Part shown: in pieces, positions 35,979 to 48,700 of the stretch
Layout: each line of letters starts with the position of its first letter
Numbering within the stretch: the stretch's first letter is position 1
Source: Populus alba
Lineage: Eukaryota; Streptophyta; Magnoliopsida; Malpighiales; Salicaceae
Assembly (NCBI RefSeq): GCF_005239225.2
Contig: NC_133288.1
Span: forward strand, 15,382,169-15,446,168
Direction: 5' to 3'
Length of the DNA stretch: 64,000 nucleotides
The notes under the pieces: generated by a model
What the model saw: only the letters and a program-made list of their open reading frames with translations
Told to the model about the DNA's origin: nothing
The model's database searches: none
Program-made: the position numbers and the translations under genes

Positions 35979-38166
35979 TTAAACCAGGGCAATGCTGCTC
36001 TCGCCGCCAGGGGGCTTGCGTACGCCACCTAGGAAGTCTCGAGACTCTACCTTCCCATCAGCAAATATATCATTGCCGCTCATCTCTCGCAATTTTGCCA
36101 CACTTAGAGGTTTCTCTGCAGATGATGGAGGAGCATCACCTTTGAATATGTCATTTCCAGAAAGTTCATTGAATTTCTGATTATGAATTTTCTTTGCTGT
36201 CTTCACTACTGATTCCTCGCTAGGCTGCTGACCTCCAACAGGCTAAAAAATTCCAGCAAAACACATAACCAGTAAGGCTTTAATTCAAACCTACAGAGCA
36301 GGTCAGTCCTGCTGCAAGGAAATTATATACTTCCTCTGGTAAACAAAGTCCATTTATTTAAACAGTCATCCTAAGCTTAGGCGGATATAACCTAAAAATT
36401 TAGAACAATAAATCTTTGGCCTGCATGTATGACAACCATTACCATGTCCCCCAACCAATTCATTTGGTCGATTAAATTCCCTTGCAAAGCAAGAGAGGAA
36501 AAGGGATTGGGAGAAACCAGAACACTTTGCTTATGCATCCACACGAACTCAAATTATAAAGATTGATAGAAGCACTTACATTATGCGGAGACGGTTCACC
36601 CAATTGGATGCTTTCTTGCAAAGCCAAAGCACGCACAGTTGTCGGTCGTGGTAAAATTTCAGGAGGGGGTGCAAAGATGTCATGTCCACTGAGCTCTTTG
36701 GACTTGGCATCGGAGATCTGCTTCTTCAGCTTGGCATCGGATTCACTTTCTAAGGTTCCACTTAACTCCCGTTGTTTTGCTACCTCGGGCAGAGTAGTAG
36801 GTTTTTTGGGAGAAACACTATCATCCTCTGCAAATGAAATGTGACTGATTCCAGCAATTGCTTGCTGGCAGTTCCCGAAATCAAAATACAGAAACACAAG
36901 TCATCATATCATTTAGCGAAATTATTTAATGTGGGCAAAGAGTGGTGCGTAAGCTAGAAGAAAATTAACCAAGAACAATGTAATAGGTACCTGGTACATT
37001 CGCAATCCTGTTTTGCTGTTAGGAATGGGGTTGGCACTGCCAGATTCTGTGGTATCATCTTCTCCATTGGCTGCAAAAATGCCACTGCCAGTCATCTCCT
37101 TCATTTTATACCCAGAACAAGGTTTCCTGAAAATTCCAAAGTCAACCAATTCAAAGACCTCACATGGAAAACTCAAAACAATGAACAACAACAAGGTGCA
37201 GAATGCTGTACATCATTGCAGTTTTTTTAGTATCAGAAAACAGAGATTTTGACACCCCCACGGCCATCAAAGACTCCATCACTTAATTTTCTACGGAGAA
37301 AACAATATTGAAAGTGGTTGTTTCAATATTTTGAAATAAACCTAAAAAACTAGAATTGTTAAAAGCAATATCAATGACTTTAAAAAAACTCGGTAGAGAT
37401 TATTATACTACTTCAATGAGAATATTGGCAAAGAGTAACATAAAATTAGAGAGGATTATAAGTCAAAAAGAACAAATATTAGAAATAAGATGTGTGAAAC
37501 AAAATTTTTGACACGGACCTTATGAGTAAACATTTTTTAAGCTCTGTGAAATCTGATGGAAATGTATGTTTCAACAGATCTAAGGACAACGAGATGGATT
37601 AATCACACACAAAATGGTTCAAATTCAACAGACAGTAACTAGAATTATATATATCGCACAAAATGGTTCAAATTGAACAGAAAGTGACTAGAATTATATA
37701 TCAGACCCCCATTGTGCGAAAAATAATAATAATGACAACTCTTCCAATTTTAGACAAAAAAAAATCTTTTCTTTCTCCGTTTCTTATCAAAGCCAAATTT
37801 AGAAAGTTTATAATGGAAATAAAGATGAATTATTAAGATCCATGAAAAGTAACGGGACAGAAAAAACAAACAGAAGGCAGGCAGATCTCACCGTTTATTT
37901 AAGCTCTCGAACTCCTCCTCGGTAACTTGGCCTCCAAACACCACTTTACTGATCCCATCTGAAGGCTATAAATCAATCACCAAAAAATTTAATCAACTAA
38001 CAAGTTAAGAATTTAAAAAAGAAAGAAAAAAGGGAGCGACCTGGTGGGACCGAGTAGGGCGAGGAGCGGAGCCAACGGAGGAAGAATCAGGTGGCGGAGT
38101 CTCGGACCACGTGAGCAGATCTGCAGTGGAAGTGTGTGGTTTCCTAACCGGAGTGCTCCTCTCCAT
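35979..38166 (-). CDS. DUF4057 / HN1-like protein, five exons
   Basis: Exons on the minus strand are 38041-38166, 37892-37965, 36991-37126, 36580-36864 and 35979-36242. All introns are GT-AG, giving 294 residues plus stop. The protein starts MERSTPVRKPHTSTADLLTW and ends GGVRKPPGGESSIALV. This matches the plant DUF4057 family, annotated in Arabidopsis as 'hematological/neurological expressed'-like. Five copies of a short motif of the form (K/R/N)E(L/M)(S/T)G, mostly followed by (N/H/S)(D/G)IF, are spaced along it. The C-terminal RKPPGG resembles the PPGG motif of animal HN1/Jupiter proteins. No signal peptide or membrane segment is visible, and the composition suggests disorder. Function is unknown. 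The start codon follows a purine-rich leader with a GA repeat (38420-38440). Confidence 0.93.
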
Positions 38167-38419
38167 TATTTAAAGAAAAAAAAAAAGGTAAATAAGAATG
38201 GTTGAACTAGAAAGAGCAGCTGTTCGCTTGCCTTTTCAGACAGTATGAAAGTGTATAAGAGGAGAGTGTCTCCCCTTGGTTTTCCTGTGCGTTTCAGGGA
38301 GAGAAAATGGATAGATCTGAGGGAAATGACTACGATGTCCTTGATGCTGGTGACCTGATCTCTACTCTAGAATTTTCTGTTTTTATGGTTGGCTTAGCTT
38401 TCTGAGAGAAGGGGATTTT

Positions 38420-38442
38420 AAGAGAGAGAGAGAGAGCAAGCG
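38420..38442. repeat. (GA)n microsatellite in the leader/promoter of the DUF4057 gene
   Basis: A run of about ten GA units lies about 255 bp upstream of the DUF4057 start codon (CT repeat on the coding strand). CT/GA repeats are frequent in plant 5' leaders and can act as GAGA-type elements; this is inference. Confidence 0.4.
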
Positions 38443-38559
38443 GGCAGAGAGTAGTGTAGTAGCTACTCTTTCTTTCTTCCTCTGTTTTAAAAGCAAAGAG
38501 AAAAAAAAAAAAAATAGAGTTAAAAATGAGGCTTGGATGCACAGCTGTTGTTGGGTTTT

Positions 38560-40465
38560 TTTTTATTATTATTACTATTTAATTCTTTCTCCAGTGCTAA
38601 ATTTGAATTTCGTACCGCCCTGGGATTTTTCTTTCCTCCGCTTAGCATGAGCGCTTTCCGTTACGACCAGATGACGGTTTTGAGACGGTGACTGAGATTA
38701 TTTTCCATTTTCCAAACTGCGTTCACATGCCATTATTTACGTTAGAATTGTCATTACATTTTATGTGGATGATATATACGTTGACTCATAAAATTATCTT
38801 AAACTTTTTTCTCCAACATGAATATTATGAATTTTTTTTCCAGATATATATAATTATAAAAACATAATATTTCTCTTTGAAGTTTGATCGATCTTTGTAT
38901 ATATTCCTCTTTTCGAGATGAATAAAGGAAATGCCACCCAACTGTTAACTGATATATAATTTTTTTTTTTTTTTTATGTAGAATAATATTGCTTCCTCTT
39001 TCTATTAAAGAAATGAATCGTTTCCGCTACTCCACCACCCATGTGAGCAACCAGAAGGGGTGACCTTGAGATGCCCATTCAACACTTGACACCACATCAT
39101 TCCGAGGGTCGTGTGCCAAAGCATCAGCTTTCACGTGAGGTGGAAAAGGCGGCCCGCCAATTGCCTGCATAGATCACCTTACATTACATTTACTATCACT
39201 AATTACAAACAATTTGGAAAATAAACTCCGTTTAAGGCGTTCATTGTTGAAAAGGAAATTAAAGAAAAAGGCTAAAATATGTAGTAAAAATCATTATATA
39301 TATATATATATATACATGTTTAATATGAATTGTAACTGTGAAATGATAATTTTATCATTGAGAAAAACTCTTAAATTACAACTGTTGTTTTAGAGGTAAA
39401 ATAGTTTTTTTTTTTGTTCATTTGTCATTTTGAGAATTATTCACGGGTGTCTTTATTTTTTTTTATTATGTTTTTGCACGGTAAAATGATTTTATTATTT
39501 TTAAAAGCAAAAAAAAAAATAGACAACAGTTGTTATTTTGTAACCCTAAAATAATAGACAACAGTTGTTATTTTGTAACCCTAAAAAACAACACTTATTT
39601 GTAACCCTAAAATACCATAAAATCAGCCCAAACTAAAAGAAAACTAATTTAAAAAAAAAAAAACAGTCCCAAGTTTGCATCTATTTTCTTAACAACACAA
39701 AAGTTTCAAACAATTTTAATAGACAAGCTTATTGATACTGATATTAATTTTTTTTTTGTTAGGATATGGACAAATGAATATTTTCTTACCCTTCTCTTTT
39801 TTTTTCGGTAACTTTCTCACCCCTCCCTCAATACAAGGACCAAAATGTAAACAAACTAAAATTTAGGACCTAAACAAAAAATATCAAATAATAGAGACCA
39901 AATATGTAAAAATTTTAAACTTCAAGGACTAAACTATAGTTTTCCATGCCTCTTGATCAGTGAAAACGAAATGTATGGTTTTCTTCTTAATTCTGGTTTA
40001 TTTTTTTCCCTGGGTACAAATTAAACTTTGTTTTTATAAAATTGATGGTTAATTAACAGAGAAAATACTTTGAGAGACCTCGCATATACAATAGAATGAA
40101 AATAAAAGCGAATTAGGACACATAAATGGATGAAACTATCAAGTGTAAAATAAAATAATGAAATAACAAGGAAATAAAATTTAAGAATAAAAAAAAGAAT
40201 CATTGTAAGACGAACAATAATGTACAAAGATAAAACCCAGTGTTTTAGTGTGTTTGCTTAACTTTAATTTAGTTTAGTTCATCCTTTGCCTAACAATTGC
40301 TGCTGCATGGAGAAACAAGTACAATAATACTGAGCTAACTAATTTCAGTAGCAAAATGGTCAGGTCTCGTTCATAATGAACAGTTCCCACCCCTTACCAA
40401 GAAAGAAAAAAAATGGTCTTTTATTATGGGAATACCAAGAAAACCAAAGCTCGAAAACAATATAG
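38560..40465. other. Intergenic, between DUF4057 gene and tRNA-Lys
   Basis: AT-rich with an (AT)n run at about 39296-39315 and a short tandem duplication (atagacaacagttgttattttgtaaccctaaaa) at about 39520-39590. A GC-richer island at 39018-39170 has a 47-codon minus-strand frame (see findings). No other gene is seen. Confidence 0.4.
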
Positions 40466-40469
40466 CTAT

Positions 40470-40542
40470 CGCCCACCGTGGGGCTCGAACCCACGACCAC
40501 AAGGTTAAGAGCCTTGCGCTCTACCAACTGAGCTAGACGGGC
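40470..40542 (-). tRNA. tRNA-Lys (anticodon CTT)
   Basis: The minus strand folds as a complete cloverleaf. The acceptor stem is GCCCGTC paired with GGTGGGC, and the D-arm is GCTC-AGTTGGTA-GAGC. The anticodon loop CTCTTAA has anticodon CTT, and the T-arm is GTGGG-TTCGAGC-CCCAC. The A box (TAGCTCAGTTGG) and B box (GGTTCGAGCCC) are intact. It is 73 nt, has no intron, and reads AAG codons. Confidence 0.97.
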
Positions 40543-42388
40543 TTCTTGTTGACCCGATGCTATTTAACATATATATACATATATACAGACAAAACATCAA
40601 CGATTCAATTTTTGTCCCCGGACTTTCGACAACGTTCCGTTTCTTTTCCCTCTTGTTTTAACTTCCCGGATTTTACCCTTATGACTGGCTCGAAGTTCCA
40701 ATAAAATTTGATAGCCTCGACAAATAAATGGCCCACTTTTACCTTTTTGTAATATTCTTTTTTTAAAAAAAAAAACCATTAACAAAAAAATTACGAAAAT
40801 TCCAATTCTTCACAAAACCTATAATTCATAAAAATTGAAAACCCATGATTTTGAGAATCACCGCCATCATTAAAACATATCCCATCATGCAAACCGGTTA
40901 TACAATAAGATCTTAATCTATCCTCTTTCCTTCCTCCTCCCTTCTCTTATTTTGATTTCCTCCTATAGTTTTCATTTCTCCTAGTACTTATCACAAACAC
41001 CATACACACCAATTTATAGGTCAAAATCATCACTGCCATCGAATTATTAGTTGCTTGGAGTTAGATTTTAGTTTTGAGATTTTGTTGTTGATAGAGATTG
41101 GTTTTTTAATGTGACAAAATAAATGTTAGACTTTTAGTTTCCGTTGTGTACATCTAAGTTAATGAGTTTTTTTTTTTTTTAAATAACAAACTAGATAGAA
41201 AGTTCACGCTTTATTATGGGTTGCGTTAAGTTTTTTTCTAATATAACAAAAAATATTTAAGTGATAATAGTTATTTTAAAATACCAAGAAAAATTTGAGA
41301 TTCGAGTTATTGATTCGAATGAATTAAATAAACTCGGTTAACTTAATAATATTATTTAAAAAACACTAAAAAAATAACAATGACTAATAAAAAAAATAAA
41401 CTATTACCAATATTATGAAAATATACCCTCTAAATATTCTTAAAATATCTCAATAGTCTTATTTGATAACAAAACAAAAACTAACTAAGAACGAGATAAC
41501 TTAGTAAAGAGGAAAAAAAAATCTAAATCTAAATTACCAAGAAATCAAACGTTGAAGGATAAATTGAAAAAAAAAATCAATTTTAAAAGAGAACAAAAAA
41601 CCTGACTCAAGTAAGCATGCGAAATTTGCGGCCCTATTTGAGGTCAGGATAAATTTGTACAAAAAAAAAAAGAATAAAACAATGACAAAAAAATATATAT
41701 ATAAAAAGTCTAAGTCAATTTGGGTTAACTCGACTAATTCGTGAACCCTATATGAGACCAGTATAAACCTATAAAAAGAAAGCAACAAAAATCACAAAGT
41801 TGAAGGCCCAATAACCTAATGTTGAATGATGAAAATTAAAAAAATAAAATAAAAACCTAAAAAATACTGAAATCAAATTAGGTTAATCTTTAAAACCCAT
41901 AACTTGGGTCATGAGACCGGCTTATCCCATAACAGGTAAACCCGAAAAAATCATGAAGAGAAATGTCATTCATTAAAAAAAAACTAAATAGCGATAAAAA
42001 AAAATAAGGATAAAATTGGATACAAAAAATAAATGAAATAAAATATCAAGAGATGAAATTTTAAAAAAAAATCAATTTCAAAAAGCATTTAAAACAAAAC
42101 AATATATGAATCAAAAGAATAATGATTAAGATTAATACAAATACAAACTAATATGACACATTTTATTTTTAAAAGGGCTAATGTGAAATCTGAGGCAAAA
42201 AGAGAGAATAGGAAAGAAAAGAGAAAAAAGTTCATCGGAGCCCATCTATTGCTCCTCCGAGAACACACATCTGACCATCGATAAAATGATGGCACATCAC
42301 TTCCAACGCCATCATCAAAGATGGCATTTGACTAGTGGAAGGAGTTGCATGTGTTATCCAAAAAGTATGGACCTCTTCTACTTGTTGG
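40543..42388. other. AT-rich intergenic with degenerate 'gtcatgagac' array
   Basis: About 41520-42060 holds two to three diverged copies of the same repeat as 15540-16390 ('gttgaaggataaattgaaaaaa', 'ataacttgggtcatgagacc', 'atgttgaatgatgaaaatt'). The rest is AT-rich, with no gene. Confidence 0.5.
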
Positions 42389-42714
42389 TAGGAATGAGCA
42401 AAAAAATCAAAAATCGATCAAATCGAGAAAACTGGAAAAAAATAATAGAAAAAACCAAATCGTGAAAAAAACTCGATTAAATCGATTACAATTTTTAAAA
42501 AACTGATTGATTTGGTTTGGTTTTATAAACCTAAAACCGAAAAAACTGAACAAAACCCAAACCGAAAAAACCAAGTCAAACAAAAAAAACCAAGCCAAAC
42601 CTGAAAAAACCACGCCAAACCAGAACCGTTCAGTTGAACCGGTTTTGGTTAAAAAAACCGGTTTGGTTACTTTTTTTGATAAAAACTGAACCAAACTGAA
42701 AATAATCATCCCTA
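42389..42714. mobile_element. hAT-type MITE, 326 bp
   Basis: Imperfect terminal inverted repeats TAGGAATGAGCA / AATCATCCCTA are flanked by a perfect 8-bp duplication CTTGTTGG (42381-42388 and 42715-42722). The interior is a run of 'aaaccgaaaaaacc' / 'ggttttggttt' words, like the subterminal parts of the 1-kb hAT element at 17407. There is no coding capacity; open frames across it reflect the repeats. Confidence 0.85.
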
Positions 42715-42722
42715 CTTGTTGG

Positions 42723-45640
42723 CAAATCCTATACATGCACCATTCACTTTTAATTATTTAATTATATTTATATTTGTTAAAAACCTGAACTACCTCTCAT
42801 TATAACTAAAAGCCCATTAGAAAAATACAAAAATTCCCCTAGACATCAGTTTTATTTTATTTTTCTTTAAAATGCGATTTAGTCATTACATTGTGCAATC
42901 AAAGTGTAAAAGACCTAAAATATCCTAGAACTTTTTTTTTAAGGGTATTTTAATTCATTTCATTATTTATAGAAATATCAAAAGACTAGTTTAACTCCGA
43001 TCAATATAATAATGATAAATAAACCTTGTGAAAAATATCATTTTGACCAATGACCAATTCATCATTCTTTGTTGTGAAGGGAAACATCAACACTTCATTA
43101 TTGTAATTTATAATTCATTGCCTCACAAGCCATAGTTAAATGATTTATAATAATGCATGTATAATTTTTGGACTATTTGGATATTATTTGGTTTGGATTG
43201 ATGTGTGTTTTTTGCTTGAAATGATTTAATAATTTATATTGATTAATGAGTTTATTTTTAGGATCATTATTGATATTTGAACATTATTGATATTAGTGAG
43301 TTAATTCATGAATTATGTTTGGGTTTGTGTTAATTTACTTGAATTAGTATGCAATTTGAACAAAGTTTGTGAAATTAATAAGATTCGTGTGGACTTTCTT
43401 GGTGTTGCTTGATTTTTGAGTTAATGAATGATAATTTATCTTGAGTCGACATTGTGGTTAAAATAGCTTGATTAAAACCTTTTTTTTGTTATGTTTTTGC
43501 CAAACATACCATCAGTCTATTATTAATAAATTTTAAAAATTTTGGAAGATTATTTTATAATTAATTTTGAGTTCTCAACTTTTTTTAACACGCTCATATT
43601 TAATATTTGAGATTGTGACTTACATGCGAGATGCTTTTTTAATATTAAATAAGCCTTGTTTCTTTCCTTAAAAAAACAACAAAAATCTTTTTTTTTTTAA
43701 ATACAATTAATGTTTTAATTGCATATGGCTAAGTCTCTAAAAAAATCACATTTGCATAAATAATAATAAAAAAAATACATGGCATGATTTAGCATCCTTA
43801 AATATAAAAATTCAAGAAATATCTTTGCATATATTTTTAGATTTAATAACCAATTTATGATTTAGAAATATTTTTATAGTATTTACCAGATGTTTTGTCT
43901 GAAAATTAGTTAAAAAAATTAAATTTCAACCCAAAATTCCCAACCCTTGATTTTTTCAACCACAATACTAGATTTTAGAAACAACAAGCAATACATTGTA
44001 TGCCTTTTTTTTTCAAAATAAAATAAATTAAAGGTTTGTTTAAAATAAAATTGGACATCATTGATAAACATGTGTCGATGGTGCCGAGTAATTGAAGAGA
44101 AAAATATGAATTGTGTTGGGCTTCAGCGTGAATGCATGATTTATGGTTAAATTTTTTTAAAATTATTTTTTCTTGATTTGCGTAATATTTTCATAAAAAA
44201 TGATATAAGAGAGAAAAAAAATATAAAAGGAAAAAGAAATTTAAAAGAATTTTTTTATTTAGTTTTATTTCATTAGATATATGAATTGCTAATCAAGAAT
44301 TACTTCTGGTTTTCTTAAAAAAACTATTTTTTTCTTTTTCTTTCAATTTTATTTCTAAATATTAAGTTTTTGTTGATGTTTTTTTATTGGCTTGTTTCCG
44401 AATTTTATCCTTCTTTAGTTAATTTGGCTTGGTAGTAATATATATTTTTTAATTATATAATTAAATAAAAAAATTTAGTGAATGCAATGTTTTTTATGAC
44501 TTGAGCCACATGTCTGACGGATTAACTCGAGTCAATTTAATATTTCTTTTCAAGTTTGACTCAGTAGACTTTAATGACAATGCCAAAAAATTCTATGCGC
44601 ATGAATATTATTATTATTATTTACATTACGGTAGTGTTTAACATTGTGGTAATGATTTTTTTAAAGTTCTTTTAACTTGAAAATGTATCAAAATAATATT
44701 TATTTTTTATTTTTTAAAAATTCATTTTGATATTAGGGCATCAAAATGATCAAAAAATATATAAAATTTTATTTTAAACAAAAAAAATTAATTTTTTTTT
44801 GAAAATGCACGACGAGCTGCAAAAACAAACACAACCTAAATGTTTTAAGAAAATCTCATTTTGAAATTTCTTTTATAAGCCAAATCATGGTTTTTTTTTT
44901 TTTAACTTATTAAGTTGATTGAATTATATGAAACAATACTCATACTATTTAATTTTAAACATGGACTAGACAATGAATCATGAGTTTTTAAATTTAACTC
45001 ACTTGACTGAGTTTTATAACAATATCAAAAGTTTTTTTTTTTTAATATATAATTAGAATATTATTATTTTATTTGATTGATATTGGGAGAAGAGTAAATG
45101 TGAAGCCTCTAACCGAATAGGTATTTTATTTGTCATTAAATACAAGCAATGTGTGTTTTGAAACACGATATATAATATTTTTTTTAAATATTTTTTAATT
45201 AAAATATATTAAAATGATATATTTTTTTTATATTTTTTATATTTTTTTGATATTATTAAATCAAAATCATTAAAAAAACACTTAAAAACAATATCAATTT
45301 AATACTTTTTAAACCAAAAATTAATTTAAAAAATAAATTAAACTACGATTCCAAGCACACTCATTATATGATTACATTTACTAACACCCAATTATGTTTG
45401 TACCAAAATAAAGAAAAAAAAGATATTTTTTTTGGACCAACATAGATGGAACATGTGTTTTTCTAGGAGCAAATACTATAATCTGAATTTGCTTTGTAGT
45501 GGTTTGTATGTAAGGGGAAGCAAGCCAACGGTTGTGTCATGCCGTCGGGCCGCCGGCATTCCTGCATAGTTTATTTGAACTTGTGCGCCGCCCCCCCCCC
45601 CCAATCCAATTAATCTTTTGTCATTTGTTTATTTTGGTTA
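42723..45640. other. AT-rich intergenic
   Basis: No gene is seen on either strand. It contains two AT-rich miniature repeat copies (44630-44836 and about 45170-45360) and, near 45590, a run of about 13 C. Confidence 0.45.
44630..44836. repeat. AT-rich miniature inverted-repeat element, best-preserved copy
   Basis: It starts GTAGTGTTTAACATTGTGGT and ends gcaaaaacaaacacaacc, an imperfect inverted pair (AGTGTTT / AAACAAACAC). The interior carries the family core 'tatcaaaataatattta' and 'gatattagggcatcaaaatg'. It probably belongs to a Harbinger-type MITE family, judged by the ends; no clear target duplication was verified. Confidence 0.5.
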
Positions 45641-45705
45641 ATCCCATGTAATTCATCCACTCCCGACACCCTCTCTGCTATCCAACAAAGACACAGAAAG
45701 AAGCC

Positions 45706-48700
45706 ATGGCCTCCTCCATTATTCTCTCGTCCTCGTTTCTCCCGAGTCAACTCATCAATACTGTACCCCGACCTTTAAACGCACTAGTTTCGCGACAAAA
45801 ATTCGCGCTTCTTCCACCGCCTTTGCCGAGACTAAGCCAACGGTCTGCCTTCTCTTTTTAGACCATTTCAAATTGCCCAGTTTTTTTATTTTCCAATGCA
45901 TAACTGCGCCTTAAGTCATCTTTCATTGTGATCACAAGCATTTCCCTCATTTCCTTGTTTGGTTGCTGAGAGAAATGAAAGGGAATTGATGCAAAAGCAA
46001 ATGTTACAGGCTTTATTAATGTTTGAGAATTGAGATTATAGGTTATTAATCTTGAATGATTAGTCATAGATTGTTCCAAATCGATATATATATCGTTTTG
46101 TGTTGTTTTTTGATTTAGGGTCCCGTGACAGTTGAAAAGGATGTCCGTAGCAGCAAGAACATCCTAGCCTGTCCCGTATGTTACGAGCCCGTGACTTTGA
46201 TTGGCGCAACTGTCCTATCTGTGCAAGTTATTTTCAAAATTGTTTGCGGAAATTGTTATTGCTCTTGGCATGGAAATAGTTTTGTGTTTGTAATGGTTGG
46301 ATTTGGTACAGAGATTCTGCACGTGGATCTAGTTTGCAGTGAAGCACTTGAAAGAAGACATACTCTGGCAAGGAAACACATCTTGAATTGACGGTAGCTA
46401 GTGGGTCTAAGGAATATCGTGATGCTATGCCTTTGGCCACAGAATTTTTCAGGTGTGAATAAAATAGTTGTTGCGATATTCATGAGTAAGATAGTGTTTG
46501 AGGAAATGGTGCTTGTTGCAAATTTGGGACCTGGATAATGTTCATACATGTTCGCACTAAGACCGTTGCAGAGTACAAGTAAGAAGATTTGTGTCCATCC
46601 TGAGGCAATTCAAAATTTCAAATACAGGATAGGGGTAAATTATCAATTATCAATTACAGTTATTAATTTTTATTAGATAGATTCCGGACCCATCATGCTT
46701 TACAATGATGTTTTTCATGTCCAAAACTAGAAATTGCCTCCAAGATGACAAGCTAGTCTTTTTAAACCATCTATTCTGTCATGCTAACGAAAGGTCAAGT
46801 TTCCTGCCGCTAAACTTTCAGCCTGGTATTTTTTGGATTCTATTGCATGCTCTCTAGATGGCGGTGCCCCAATTCTGTCATTGTAAATTTGATTTTGAAG
46901 GGATTGGTGTCTGTTGATTCCCACAACCAATCTGGCCTTCGTTAATCTTGGCTAAATCCATTTGCAGCCCCAGACAACCTATTCTGGAATTTCTTTGGGG
47001 AAATTGCATCTTGTTGCATCTGTTGCCTAGATACAGCAGGAAATTTTGTCGAACATTGTGGATTGACTTGGTTTCCATGCATTGAATGAGTACGAATTTC
47101 AGTAGGAATATATAATCATCAGCCTGATGCATTTCATGCTATCTCGCATGGTCAGTATGAGTGCCTCTCATTCATGTCATTCCTTTACGAGAGAGGTTGG
47201 CGTCAAAATTTTGTATAGGGTGGTTTTCCAGGCCCAGAGAAAGAGGTAACAGGACAATCTCTTCATTGAAAGCTTTCACAGGAAATTTGTTTGTTCAATT
47301 GGAAATCTTATTTGTGTGGTGGCGCTGTAAACTCACTGTGATCTGGACTGCAGTTTGAATTGATGAAGGATTACCTCAAGCCGGTTTTAGGTGGCAATAT
47401 TCTAGATGCTAGTTGTGGTAGTGGTTTATTTTGAAGACTATTCACCAAGAGGGGGTTGTTTTCTCTTGTCATGGCTCTGGACTACTCAGAAAACATGCTG
47501 CAACAGTGCTATGAATTCATCAAGAAGGAGGAGAACTTTCCAAAAGAGTATGAACCAAACCTTTCTACTAACTTTGTTTAATTTTCCTTTGGATGATTTG
47601 AATTCATCTCCGCAAATCAGTGAAATTTATAGATGATATCAGCTGCAATTCCTGCTGAAATATATTTGGAGTTTCCTTTAATAATACAACTCGATAGATC
47701 TGCTACTCAACTAGTTTTGGCTTAAAGCTTGCTTGAGCTGAGACTCTATTTCTAACTGGTTTTGATTTCCTTCTGAAATTAATATTGATCAGGGACAATG
47801 GTTATATTTGATCTCTTTAGGAACTTAATATTGGTCAGAGCTGATATAGCTAGAATTCCTTTCATCTCTGGTTCTCTTGATGCTGTCCATGCTGCTGCTG
47901 CTATACACTGTTGGCCTTCACCATCCGTGGCTGTAAGCATTTCCTAACTTGGTAGTATTTTAAACTAATATTTCTTTAGGCGTTAGATCCTCATATTACT
48001 ATATATGTGAGATTGTGACCATGGTTCTGAATGGTGTGTAAAGATGAGACTGGAGGGGAAAGCCATGAGAATTACTGCTCAAAGGATTAGGCAGTTTTGA
48101 AGCTCAAGCTTCCACACTTTGATGCCTGGCTAACAGTTATATGCTTGTTTTTTTGTTAAAACTCTGGCCACATATTCCACAATTTGTGTAATCCTGGCCT
48201 TATTGGAGGACAAGAAATTGCATTATGTCTTCCCCTGTGAAAAGCCTTGATGGACAATCTGTTTTGCAAAATCTTATTTCTCTCTCATGATTTTATGGAA
48301 ATAATTCACATGCTCGAGGACTTGATACAAAGAATCTTGGCTATAGATTTGACATCTGTAGCCACATTATAAACGCCCCCTTCCCTTGCATATAAATCAT
48401 AATATTCCACTTGTAGAAAGTACACTATTTCATTGTTTTCACAGAAAGCTTCATTTTGGACTTAAAATGCTAGCAAGTCATCCATGGAACCTTAGGATGC
48501 TCTTTCATTCTGAACATACCCATCTCTTTACCCCTGAATGTGGCATCTTCCTAAAACATTGATGAGGTGTTTTATGTCAACATATCAGAAGCATGAATAT
48601 GTTTTGACCTTCTATGAAAGTACGTACCTAATGCGACTGAACTTGATTGCACACTCCTGATTATCACAGGGTTTTGCATTCTGCTAGTTAGAAGATATAT

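Noticed and set aside
42407..42736. 109-codon hydrophobic minus-strand frame
   Set aside because: It lies across the hAT MITE and is a translation of its ggttttggttt words.
46331..46354. Selenoprotein reading of the paired TGA codons
   Set aside because: Land plants lack the selenocysteine machinery, and the gene has other stops and frameshifts.
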